Positions 53,266 through 61,338 of a DNA stretch of 64,000 bases are shown here, piece by piece. Where the stretch lies: contig NZ_JACSQN010000008.1 in assembly GCF_014836615.1 (NCBI RefSeq), positions 1 through 64,000 of the forward strand, written 5' to 3'. Each line of letters begins with the position of its first letter. Position 1 is the first letter of the stretch. The position numbers were made by a program, and so were the translations under genes. The notes beneath the pieces are model-generated. The model made no database searches. It was given only the letters and a program-made list of their open reading frames with translations, and was not told where the DNA came from. Source of the DNA: Sporosarcina quadrami (GTDB lineage: Bacteria; Bacillota; Bacilli; Bacillales_A; Planococcaceae).

Positions 53266-54693
53266 ATGATGCCATTCATTGAAACAGCTATGCAAGTATT
53301 CGCCTATCTAATCATTGGTTATATGGCTATCGTCATCATTTCTTATAGCATCATGTTCGTATTATCTTTTCAAACGTTACGAAAAGAAAGAAGCCTTGAT
53401 AGAAGAGAGATGGATAGCCGTTTTGTTGATGCCTTTTATTCGAAACCCGTAACAATTCTTGTTCCTGCCTATAATGAAGAAAGTGGTGTCGTTGCGACGA
53501 TTCACTCCTTGCTGAACTTGGATTATCCGCAAACAGAGCTCATTATTATCGATGATGGTTCAAAAGACGGAACAGCTGCTGCTGTCATCAAACAGTTTGA
53601 TATGACAGTGAGTGAAAAAAGCGGAAATCCCACGCTTAGCACGAAGCCGATCCTAGGAATATACCGTTCCAATGTCCATCCGAACCTATGGCTCATCAAG
53701 AAAGAGAATGGCGGAAAGGGAGATGCCCTCAATGTCGGCATCAATTATGCCCGCTATTCGTATTTCTGCACGATAGATGGAGATTCCATTTTAGACGGAA
53801 ACTCCCTTCTGCGAGTCATGAAGCCGGTCATAGCGTCTGACGGAAAAGTCATCGCAGCAGGCGGGAATGTCCGAATTGTAAACGGTCTCGATGTAGAATA
53901 TGGTACGGTTTCAGAAATGAAACTATCAGGCCGCCCATTCGTCGTCATGCAAATCGTCGAATATTTACGGGCGTTCCTCATGGGGAGAATTGCACTCAGC
54001 AAATATAATCTCGTACTGATCATATCGGGTGCATTCAGTGTGTTCTCAAAAAAACACGTAATACAAGCGGGTGGTTACAATGTCACGACAATCGGGGAAG
54101 ACATGGAAATGGTCGTAAAACTTCAACGTATGCTGAAGGAAAACAAACTCGACGGCCGAATAGAATTTGTAGCGGATCCCGTATGCTGGACTGAAGCCCC
54201 GCAGACGCTATCTGTCCTGCGTAAACAGCGACGCAGATGGCACCAAGGACTACTTGAAAGTTTGTGGGCCCATCGGAAAATGACATTCAATCCTAAGTAT
54301 GGAGCGGTTGGAATGATCTCTGTCCCTTATTTCTGGATTGTCGAATGTCTGGGCCCGTTAATTGAATTAGCGGGTTACATGTATATCATTGCAGCCTTCT
54401 TCGTTGGCGGCATTTATTATGAGTATTCCGTATTTCTCATATTGCTTTTTGTCTTATATGGAACCGTATTTTCAATGGGAGCCGTGTTGTTGGAATCATG
54501 GAGTCTTGGAACGTACCCGAAAATTTCCGCCTTATTTCGGATGATGCTGCTCACATTGACAGAAGTGATTTGGTACCGACCCCTCACGTTAATATGGCGT
54601 GTGGAAGGGCTATTCCGCTCCATGCTGCGTATTTCATCGTGGGGTGAAATGGAACGTGTTGGCGCAACAGATTCAAAGGGGGCGGTGAAATGA
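53266..54693 (+). CDS. Processive family 2 glycosyltransferase
   Basis: A 475-residue membrane enzyme. One N-terminal helix, a GT-A domain (about 60-310) and four C-terminal helices give the layout of polysaccharide synthases such as PgaC/IcaA and cellulose synthase. Catalytic motifs are present: VPAYNEE, IDDGSKDGT, DGDS (DxD, metal/UDP-sugar), GED (base) and RRRWHQG (acceptor/processive QxxRW-like). It should polymerise and extrude a beta-linked polysaccharide; the sugar is not predictable. The start follows AAAGGA. The stop overlaps the next gene (ATGA). Confidence 0.88.
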   Translation: MMPFIETAMQVFAYLIIGYMAIVIISYSIMFVLSFQTLRKERSLDRREMDSRFVDAFYSKPVTILVPAYNEESGVVATIHSLLNLDYPQTELIIIDDGSKDGTAAAVIKQFDMTVSEKSGNPTLSTKPILGIYRSNVHPNLWLIKKENGGKGDALNVGINYARYSYFCTIDGDSILDGNSLLRVMKPVIASDGKVIAAGGNVRIVNGLDVEYGTVSEMKLSGRPFVVMQIVEYLRAFLMGRIALSKYNLVLIISGAFSVFSKKHVIQAGGYNVTTIGEDMEMVVKLQRMLKENKLDGRIEFVADPVCWTEAPQTLSVLRKQRRRWHQGLLESLWAHRKMTFNPKYGAVGMISVPYFWIVECLGPLIELAGYMYIIAAFFVGGIYYEYSVFLILLFVLYGTVFSMGAVLLESWSLGTYPKISALFRMMLLTLTEVIWYRPLTLIWRVEGLFRSMLRISSWGEMERVGATDSKGAVK

Positions 54694-57600
54694 GAAAGTT
54701 CTATGTAGTTGTTATCCTCATCGTCCTTCTTTTCATCCTTCCTTTCATTCTTTGGAACATGCAAAATGAACGCCCGCTGTCAGTTGCCATCATTGATAAA
54801 ACGATAAGTGATGACTCTTACCGCGAACATCTGGGCGTCATGTGGGTGCTGAATCACTTGAAAGTCAAAAACGCCGATGGGAAACCTTTCGATGCAGCCA
54901 CCGATTATTATGGTGTGCTGCCAATGAGTAAGACGGACGAAAAACCGGAAGTACGGGAACTGCCGACGAATTATGAAGATACCGATGTCATCTATATTGC
55001 GGATACGTACGGCGTATTTGAAGATGATGTCGAGAGGACCGATACGATTCGCAACGGAGCGCGTACGCCTAAAATTATCGGAGGTCTCGAACAGGAAGAA
55101 TGGGAGGCGATCGAAGAACGGACTGCCTCAGAAAAACCTTCCTTGCTCATCGCTGAATACAACACATTCGCCTCTCCGACTGAGGAAACAGTCCGTCAGC
55201 AGGTGACTAGACATTTTGGCGTAGAGTGGCAAGGTTGGAATGCCCGTTATTTCGATAATCTTAATTATGAGGAAAACAGTGAAATTCCACAATGGGTGGT
55301 AGATGATCATCATGGCAATTGGCCTTACAACGGAGGCGGATTCTTACTCGTCAATGATTTTGATGGAAAAGTTGTCGTACTCGAGGATGAAAAGCATCTG
55401 CTTGACGGAAGCGTGAATATGACAATTACGGATAGGGGGAAAGAGCGTCTAGGCATAAAAGGGTCCCACCGTTACAACTATTGGTTCGATATCGTCACGC
55501 CAAGACCCGGAGCGGATGTGCTTGCTACTTATGATTGGTCACTCACTGATGAAGGAAAGCAGGTACTGAAAGAACAAGGTATTCCTTCCGAATTTGCGGC
55601 TGTCGTTCAGAAACTTTCGGGCGCATCTGAAAGCCTCTACTTTGCTGGTGATTATAACGATGTGCCAACTGTTCCGAAGTTTTACCAAGTGACAGGGTTG
55701 CCGCAAATCTACAAAGCGCTCTATGCCTTTTCAAATGACTCCTTTTTCTGGTCGAGCTACGTTCCGATGATGAAAGGAATCTTGGACGGATTCGGCCACT
55801 CGGAAGAAAAGGCTGTCAGTACAAACAATCAGGAGGACGCTAAGATGCCAGCCCGTATTCATAATAAACAAATGGAAATCCTGGAAAATGGAAAATGGAC
55901 ACCCATTACCGTCAAGGGCGTCAACATAGGTATGGCAAAACCCGGTCTGTTTCCTGGTGAAGCGGGCATCGAAGAAAGTGATTATTACAGATGGTTTCAA
56001 GCGATCGGGGAGATGAACGCAAATACAATTCGCGTCTATACACTACACCCTCCAGCTTTTTATCGAGCACTGAAGGATTACAATGAATCGAATGATGCAC
56101 AGATTCACGTTATGCACGGCGTGTGGATCAACGAAGAAGAACTGGTTGACTCACTTGACGCATTTGAAGAAAAAAATCTGGAAGACTTCCGCCATGAAAT
56201 GGTGCAACTCGTAGATGTCATTCATGGAAATGCAGATGTCAAAGAACGTCCTGGACACGCATCAGGCGTATATACTGCGGATGTTTCTGATTGGGTGAGT
56301 GCATGGATGATTGGCGTCGAATGGTATCCTGATATGGTTGTCGGTACAAATGAAGCGCATGCTGAAATCGGAGACTATACAGGTACATTCTTTGATACGA
56401 AAAATGCGGCACCATTTGAGTATTGGCTTGCTGAACAGATGGATATCCTCGTCTCGTATGAGATGGAGACCTATAACGCCATCCGTCCGATGAGCTTTAC
56501 AAACTGGGTGACGACAGATTTATTGGACCATCCCGCAGACTCATCAGATGCAGAGGATCTTGTCACGGTTGATCCGAATAATATTTATACGAAAGGACAA
56601 ATGGATGAAGCGGGTCAATTTGCTTCTTATCACGTGTACCCATATTATCCTGACTTCCTTAACTATGAAAAAAGCTACCGTGAGTATATTGACTTCAGAG
56701 GCAAGAAAAATAATTATGCAGCCTATTTGAAAGATTTACATGCGGCACACCGGCTTCCGGTGTTAATTGCTGAGTTCGGCATTCCCGCGTCACGCGGAAA
56801 AACCCATGAGAACCCTTTTGGTTGGAATCAAGGATTCATGTCTGAAAAACAGCAAGGAGAAGTGCTGACCCTTCTATACGAAGATATCATTCATGAAGGG
56901 ATGATGGGAGGACTTGTGTTCACGTGGCAAGACGAATGGTTTAAACGAACATGGAATACATTGGATTATGACAATCCAGACCGCAGGCCATTTTGGTCAA
57001 ATGCACAGACAAACGAGCAGCAATTCGGTCTGCTCAGTTTTGACACAATAAAGATTAAAATGGATGGTACCACAGAAGACTGGCAAGGGAATCCTTTCTA
57101 CGAGAAGGACAGAGGCATTTTGGAAAAAGTGTTTGTCGATCATGACGAACGCTACTTGTATATACGTGTGGATATGGATGAGCAGCAACTGCTTGACGGT
57201 GCTTTTCCAGTCATTGGAATTGATACAATCCCTGACCAAGGAAATACAACGATTGAAAATCTACCCACTGAGACATTTAGTAATGGCCTTGATTTCATTG
57301 CCAGGATGGATGGTGACAAATCCAGGTTGCTGATCGATCCGTACTATGATTTATATCATTACATGTACGGGCATAAATTGAAATTGATTGACGATATTGA
57401 GCGTGAAAACGATTCGGGTCAATTCATCCCTATCGAATACGCCCTCAACAAACCGTACTTCATCCCGAATGAAAACAGGACAGTCCCTTACTCATCTTAC
57501 GAAACAGGGAAGTTGAAAGAAGGGAACGGCAATCCCGAATCACCGGATTATGATTCGCTCATGGATTACGCGATTGTCGACGGAAGACTCGAACTGAGAA

Positions 57601-57881
57601 TCCCTTGGCTCCTGATCCAGTCGAAAGATCCAAGTCAAAAAGAGTTCATCGGCAATATTGCGGAGCAAGGAGCCGAAGCATCCGTGAAAATCGAAGATAT
57701 CGGTATCGGAGTCCTCTATGTCGATAAAGAAAACAATGTTCTCGATACGTTCCCCAAAAAAGATGGAGATGTACTGAACGCTTTCAATCGATACACGTGG
57801 GATAACTGGGACATGCCTTCTTATAAAGAGCGTTTGAAACAATCGTATTACATCATGCAGAAAACGTTCAGTGAAGAGTGA
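54690..57881 (+). CDS. Membrane-anchored glycoside hydrolase-like protein
   Basis: A 1063-residue protein with one N-terminal helix (about 4-25) and a large outer part. Residues 30-380 are an unassigned alpha/beta region. Residues about 390-790 resemble a clan-A TIM barrel (KGVNIGMAKPGLFPGE, NTIRVYTLHPPAFY), with likely acid/base E555 (GTNEAH) and nucleophile E695 (LIAEFG). Residues 800-1063 are beta-rich and carbohydrate-binding-like (DDIERENDSGQF). It probably trims or processes the polymer made by the upstream synthase. It is translationally coupled to it and ends the operon. Confidence 0.75.
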   Translation: MRKFYVVVILIVLLFILPFILWNMQNERPLSVAIIDKTISDDSYREHLGVMWVLNHLKVKNADGKPFDAATDYYGVLPMSKTDEKPEVRELPTNYEDTDVIYIADTYGVFEDDVERTDTIRNGARTPKIIGGLEQEEWEAIEERTASEKPSLLIAEYNTFASPTEETVRQQVTRHFGVEWQGWNARYFDNLNYEENSEIPQWVVDDHHGNWPYNGGGFLLVNDFDGKVVVLEDEKHLLDGSVNMTITDRGKERLGIKGSHRYNYWFDIVTPRPGADVLATYDWSLTDEGKQVLKEQGIPSEFAAVVQKLSGASESLYFAGDYNDVPTVPKFYQVTGLPQIYKALYAFSNDSFFWSSYVPMMKGILDGFGHSEEKAVSTNNQEDAKMPARIHNKQMEILENGKWTPITVKGVNIGMAKPGLFPGEAGIEESDYYRWFQAIGEMNANTIRVYTLHPPAFYRALKDYNESNDAQIHVMHGVWINEEELVDSLDAFEEKNLEDFRHEMVQLVDVIHGNADVKERPGHASGVYTADVSDWVSAWMIGVEWYPDMVVGTNEAHAEIGDYTGTFFDTKNAAPFEYWLAEQMDILVSYEMETYNAIRPMSFTNWVTTDLLDHPADSSDAEDLVTVDPNNIYTKGQMDEAGQFASYHVYPYYPDFLNYEKSYREYIDFRGKKNNYAAYLKDLHAAHRLPVLIAEFGIPASRGKTHENPFGWNQGFMSEKQQGEVLTLLYEDIIHEGMMGGLVFTWQDEWFKRTWNTLDYDNPDRRPFWSNAQTNEQQFGLLSFDTIKIKMDGTTEDWQGNPFYEKDRGILEKVFVDHDERYLYIRVDMDEQQLLDGAFPVIGIDTIPDQGNTTIENLPTETFSNGLDFIARMDGDKSRLLIDPYYDLYHYMYGHKLKLIDDIERENDSGQFIPIEYALNKPYFIPNENRTVPYSSYETGKLKEGNGNPESPDYDSLMDYAIVDGRLELRIPWLLIQSKDPSQKEFIGNIAEQGAEASVKIEDIGIGVLYVDKENNVLDTFPKKDGDVLNAFNRYTWDNWDMPSYKERLKQSYYIMQKTFSEE

Positions 57882-57915
57882 GGACCGTGGACAGCCTTCC
57901 TTGACTCATTGACAT

Positions 57916-57958
57916 AGAGCAAGCAAGTGGGGACTCTCCTTCTGCTTGCTCTTTTTTT
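57916..57958 (+). terminator. Rho-independent terminator
   Basis: AGAGCAAGCA pairs with TGCTTGCTCT and is followed by seven T. It ends the exopolysaccharide-type operon. Confidence 0.92.
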
Positions 57959-58020
57959 GTCCTGACAAACAGGCAGCAACAGCTCTCCAAGTGACATCAT
58001 AAAAAAAATCGCATGTCAGT

Positions 58021-58046
58021 TGAAACTTTTTCTGATTATCTCCGTC
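58021..58046 (+). promoter_or_regulatory. ECF-type promoter of deacetylase/sigma operon
   Basis: TGAAAC (58021-58026) and CGTC (58043-58046) are 16 bases apart, with CGTCTGTA at the -10 as at 4237 and 26944. The operon includes an ECF sigma gene, so autoregulation is likely. Confidence 0.8.
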
Positions 58047-58081
58047 TGTACGGTGCTTGAATGATTATGGAGGTACAGGGA

Positions 58082-59359
58082 ATGAAGAAAAGATGGATAC
58101 TGGGTTTATTATTTGTAAGCGCATTTGTTTTTATAGGAATGAAATGGGACCTACCGAACACTTTCTTGTTGAATGAACACTTAGGGAAAGTATTTGCTCA
58201 AAGTGCAGAAGACGAACCGCTCGTCGTACAGCGGGAATTTGAAAAAGTGCTCACTTTACAGCACGAACAACCTATTTATATGAAAACAGAGCGTTTCATC
58301 CAAATAGGCGAATTGCAAGCGGACCAATCCGTAGCGATCATCGAAGAGGATGAAGACTATTACGAGCTGCGGTTCGGTAAGATGAATGTGTATGTCCGCA
58401 AGGCGGAAGGCACTATTGAAAAGAAGAAGATCCCAACTTTGACGCAAATGAAACGATACGGAGCGATGAAAACATTCCAAACGACGACCGTACATGAGAA
58501 GGCGGATAGCCAAAGTGCCGTCTTACTGAAATTGGAAGAAAATTATCGATTCCCTATTCTCCACGAGGAAGAAGATTGGTATATCATTGAACTGGGTGGG
58601 CGACCAGGGTACATTCAAAAGCACTCCGTAGAATTGGATAAAGGGCTGCCCGTACTTGTCTATCACCATATGGTGCCGCGTGATTTGATGAAGTCCGCTG
58701 CAAGTACCGTTTCGGTGGAAGCTTTCGACGAACAGATGGCCTACTTGAACGACGAGCAATTCAAGTCCCTTTCAGCACAGCAACTGTATGATTATTTGGA
58801 AGGGCGTCTAGTCTTGCCGGACAAAATGGTGCTCATCACTTTCGATGACGGTTTACTATCGGCGAAAGAGTATGCTTACCCGATATTGAAAAAATATGGA
58901 TTCACCGCGCCGCACCATATCATCACTTCCAGAACACATAAAGCGGAAGGTGCGCAGCAATTCGATGCAGAAGGTCCAATCCAGTATTTAACCATGTCGG
59001 ATCTGAAAGAAATGCAGGACGTCTTTCAATTCGAAGCACATACCGACGATTTGCATACATTGACAGATCGAAAATACGGTGTTGGGTTGGCATTGCAGCG
59101 AGATGAAATTAGAGCAGATCTGCAAGCGAATTTGGCGCAGTTGCCGAATGCCGTTGCACTTGCCTATCCTTATGGGCAATATAATGAAGAGTTTATTGCT
59201 GCAGCTAAAGATGCAGGTTTGCTTATCGGATTCACGATTATTGAAGGCTATGCCAATATGAATGATTCAAATTATGAAGTACGTCGATTCGGAATGACGG
59301 AAAACAGGTCATTTGAGCAATTTGCAAAGTACGTGGATGGGAACACGTCTTGGCAATAG
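58082..59359 (+). CDS. Exported polysaccharide deacetylase with SH3-like repeats
   Basis: A 425-residue exported protein with an N-terminal helix (about 5-20), two SH3-like wall-binding units (about 55-185; VHEKADSQSAVLLKLEENY, WYIIELGGRPGYIQKHS) and a NodB deacetylase domain (about 190-420). The NodB motifs are ITFDDGLLS (catalytic and metal Asp), HTDDLH (metal His) and LAYPYGQYNEE. VLVYHHMVP is typical of the IcaB/PgaB-like branch that de-N-acetylates poly-N-acetylglucosamine; peptidoglycan is another possible target. The ATG at 58082 follows GGAGGTA. It is first in an ECF-controlled operon. Confidence 0.87.
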   Translation: MKKRWILGLLFVSAFVFIGMKWDLPNTFLLNEHLGKVFAQSAEDEPLVVQREFEKVLTLQHEQPIYMKTERFIQIGELQADQSVAIIEEDEDYYELRFGKMNVYVRKAEGTIEKKKIPTLTQMKRYGAMKTFQTTTVHEKADSQSAVLLKLEENYRFPILHEEEDWYIIELGGRPGYIQKHSVELDKGLPVLVYHHMVPRDLMKSAASTVSVEAFDEQMAYLNDEQFKSLSAQQLYDYLEGRLVLPDKMVLITFDDGLLSAKEYAYPILKKYGFTAPHHIITSRTHKAEGAQQFDAEGPIQYLTMSDLKEMQDVFQFEAHTDDLHTLTDRKYGVGLALQRDEIRADLQANLAQLPNAVALAYPYGQYNEEFIAAAKDAGLLIGFTIIEGYANMNDSNYEVRRFGMTENRSFEQFAKYVDGNTSWQ

Positions 59360-59379
59360 AAAAGGGTGAGATTCCGTAA

Positions 59380-59883
59380 ATGAATGAAATGGATCAACTA
59401 ATGAATGAGCACTCACGATATCTCGTGCGCATCGCTTATTTATATGTGAAAAATTGGTCGACAGCAGAAGATCTGGTGCAAGAAGTGTTTATTACCTATT
59501 TTCGGAAAAGCGATCAATTTCGCAATGAAGCTTCTCTAAAAACCTACTTGACTAAAATGACAGCCAACCGTTCCAAAGATTATCTGCGTTCGTGGAAGCA
59601 TAAAAAAGATGTCTTGTTTGATACGGTTTTCACATCCGTCAAAAGCACAGAAGAATTATTGCTGGAGCAAGAGCGTTTGGCATCGCTTGAAAAGAATCTG
59701 TTCCAGCTGCCATTGAAATACCGTGAACCGTTAATTTTATTTTATTATGATGAACAATCGATAACTGAAATAGCCAATTACTTACAGCTGAATGAAAATA
59801 CCGTAAAAACGCGTCTTCGAAGAGCGAAACACCAATTGAAAGAGTTTTTTGATCAAGAAGACGAGGAGGTTATGAACAATTGA
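59380..59883 (+). CDS. ECF-type RNA polymerase sigma factor (pair 3)
   Basis: A 167-residue ECF sigma factor. Region 2 (YLVRIAYLYVKNWSTAEDLVQEVF, LKTYLTKMTANRSKDYL) and region 4 (LPLKYREPLILFYYDEQSITEIA, NENTVKTRLRRAK) are clear and closest in style to SigX/SigV. The start follows AAAGGGTGAG. It lies 20 bases after the deacetylase and overlaps the anti-sigma gene by four bases. The promoter of its own operon matches those of two SLH genes, so they are candidate members of its regulon. Confidence 0.9.
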   Translation: MNEMDQLMNEHSRYLVRIAYLYVKNWSTAEDLVQEVFITYFRKSDQFRNEASLKTYLTKMTANRSKDYLRSWKHKKDVLFDTVFTSVKSTEELLLEQERLASLEKNLFQLPLKYREPLILFYYDEQSITEIANYLQLNENTVKTRLRRAKHQLKEFFDQEDEEVMNN

Positions 59884-60953
59884 GCGATATGAAACGAAAG
59901 TTCGATCAAATGATGGGTGATACATCTGAACAGGAAAGACGTATTCAACAAGGCGTGCGCGAAAAGTTGCGGACACCTGTTAGAAAGACGTCTTGGCCCG
60001 TGCTGTTTGTATCGGTTGCCATACCGGCTATTGCGCTGTTCCTGTTCTTCAGCATGAACCCGATGAATCAGCTTTCATCGGACGAAGGCCCGGGCACACC
60101 GTACGATCCGCTTGATGATTTGGCACAGATTTCAGCGTTGCAAAAGAAGAAACTGCTGTCAGACGTGGATTATGAATCGTTTTCTTCATTACCGCATTTT
60201 GATGAAGTAGACGGTTTGTATTATGTAGATCGTGAACGGTTTGCGATGAAGGGAAGTTCGTATGCATTCCATACAGTCATCGAACGAAAAGAAGGCTTGT
60301 ATGATGATGTAGTCTACAAAGCAGGCGATATTGTGCGGACGATGACCAATACGACGAGCCATTTACCGACTTATTCGGATGCCTATTATGAAGTGCTTGC
60401 TGTTCCGGGCGATCGGGTCGTGCTGAAAGATGGCGAGCTGCGCATCAATGGAAAACCTTTGGATTCTGACATTTTAGCACATTTCACAGAACAGGAAGTC
60501 ACCATTGCAGGAGGCTACGACCAACTATTGAATGCACGTGAATACTTCTTGTTGAATCACTTTCCTGCGGCAAAAACAGTGCAAGGGGCGACAATTACAC
60601 CCGTTCATAAAATTTATGGACAGGTTGTTGGTCTAGCGACGGAGGAGCAAACAAAATCGATCTATCTAGATTATATAACGGATCGTCTTGACGGGGATTA
60701 TACTCCTGAGCAAACGTTCGATTTGTATATGTATGACAAGCTCATGGGCGCAAGTAAATTGCCGCAGACGCCGGAGTTTACGCAAATTAACCGATTAGGC
60801 GAATTGTTCCTAGAAGCCTCTTACCGGAAAGTGTCACCGTTATCAGACGACCAAGTCGAAGTGCGCTACAAGTATGGTCGCGAAGGAGTAGCTGAGCAAG
60901 TGTTCCAAATGGGATGGGACCCAACTGTTGGACGCTGGCTCATTGAGGAATAA
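59880..60953 (+). CDS. Anti-sigma factor with degenerate signal-peptidase fold (pair 3)
   Basis: A 357-residue protein with a basic cytoplasmic N-terminus (1-38), one helix (about 40-58, VLFVSVAIPAIALFLFF) and an outer part. Residues about 145-260 resemble type I signal peptidase (S26): YYEVLAVPGDRVVLKDGELRING matches the box D region (RVIGLPGDxV.INGK) and YFLLNH the YFVLGDN box. The catalytic Lys before VIG is not present and no SMxPT Ser is visible, so it is probably inactive. Its position makes it the cognate anti-sigma. The TTG start follows GAGGAGG. Confidence 0.72.
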   Translation: MSDMKRKFDQMMGDTSEQERRIQQGVREKLRTPVRKTSWPVLFVSVAIPAIALFLFFSMNPMNQLSSDEGPGTPYDPLDDLAQISALQKKKLLSDVDYESFSSLPHFDEVDGLYYVDRERFAMKGSSYAFHTVIERKEGLYDDVVYKAGDIVRTMTNTTSHLPTYSDAYYEVLAVPGDRVVLKDGELRINGKPLDSDILAHFTEQEVTIAGGYDQLLNAREYFLLNHFPAAKTVQGATITPVHKIYGQVVGLATEEQTKSIYLDYITDRLDGDYTPEQTFDLYMYDKLMGASKLPQTPEFTQINRLGELFLEASYRKVSPLSDDQVEVRYKYGREGVAEQVFQMGWDPTVGRWLIEE

Positions 60954-61060
60954 GAAAGACAAAGTCAACCAACCGTAGATTGTCTGAAGTGAGTGGCGCA
61001 TTAAAATAGAAATGATGAGTTTGTGAAGCGTACGGGCATCCTAATTGCATGCGATTCATT

Positions 61061-61247
61061 GAAGCGCTCAATGTAAGCGTGAATCCGCTCAATAGGAAGC
61101 CCGAAGCGCTCAATGCAAGCGTGGATCCGCTCAATAGGAAGCCCGAAGCGCTCAATGTGAGCGTGGATCCGCTCAATAGGAAGCCCGAAGCGCTCAATGC
61201 AAGCGTGGATGCGCTCGATAGGAAGCCTGGAGCGCTCAATGCCAAGG
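61061..61247. repeat. 42-bp tandem repeat, about 4.4 units
   Basis: Units start at 61061, 61103, 61145, 61187 and 61229 (partial), each beginning GAAGCGCTCAATG or a close variant and continuing AAGCGTGGATCCGCTCAATA. Each unit has two 21-base halves that share CGCTCAAT. The period is a multiple of three, so several frames stay open on both strands, but none has a good ribosome binding site or known product. The rest of 60954-61338 holds nothing recognised. Confidence 0.92.
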
Positions 61248-61338
61248 CAGAACGAATACCAGATTTTCATTGCTTAATCAAAACAGTACATACTACGCAT
61301 TAAACTGTTGCACTACATAACAGGAGGCATGAAAAAAT

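Noticed and set aside
61001..61303. Several overlapping open frames on both strands across the 42-bp tandem repeat
   Set aside because: They are open because the period is a multiple of three and the unit has no stop in those frames. None has a ribosome binding site or recognisable domain.
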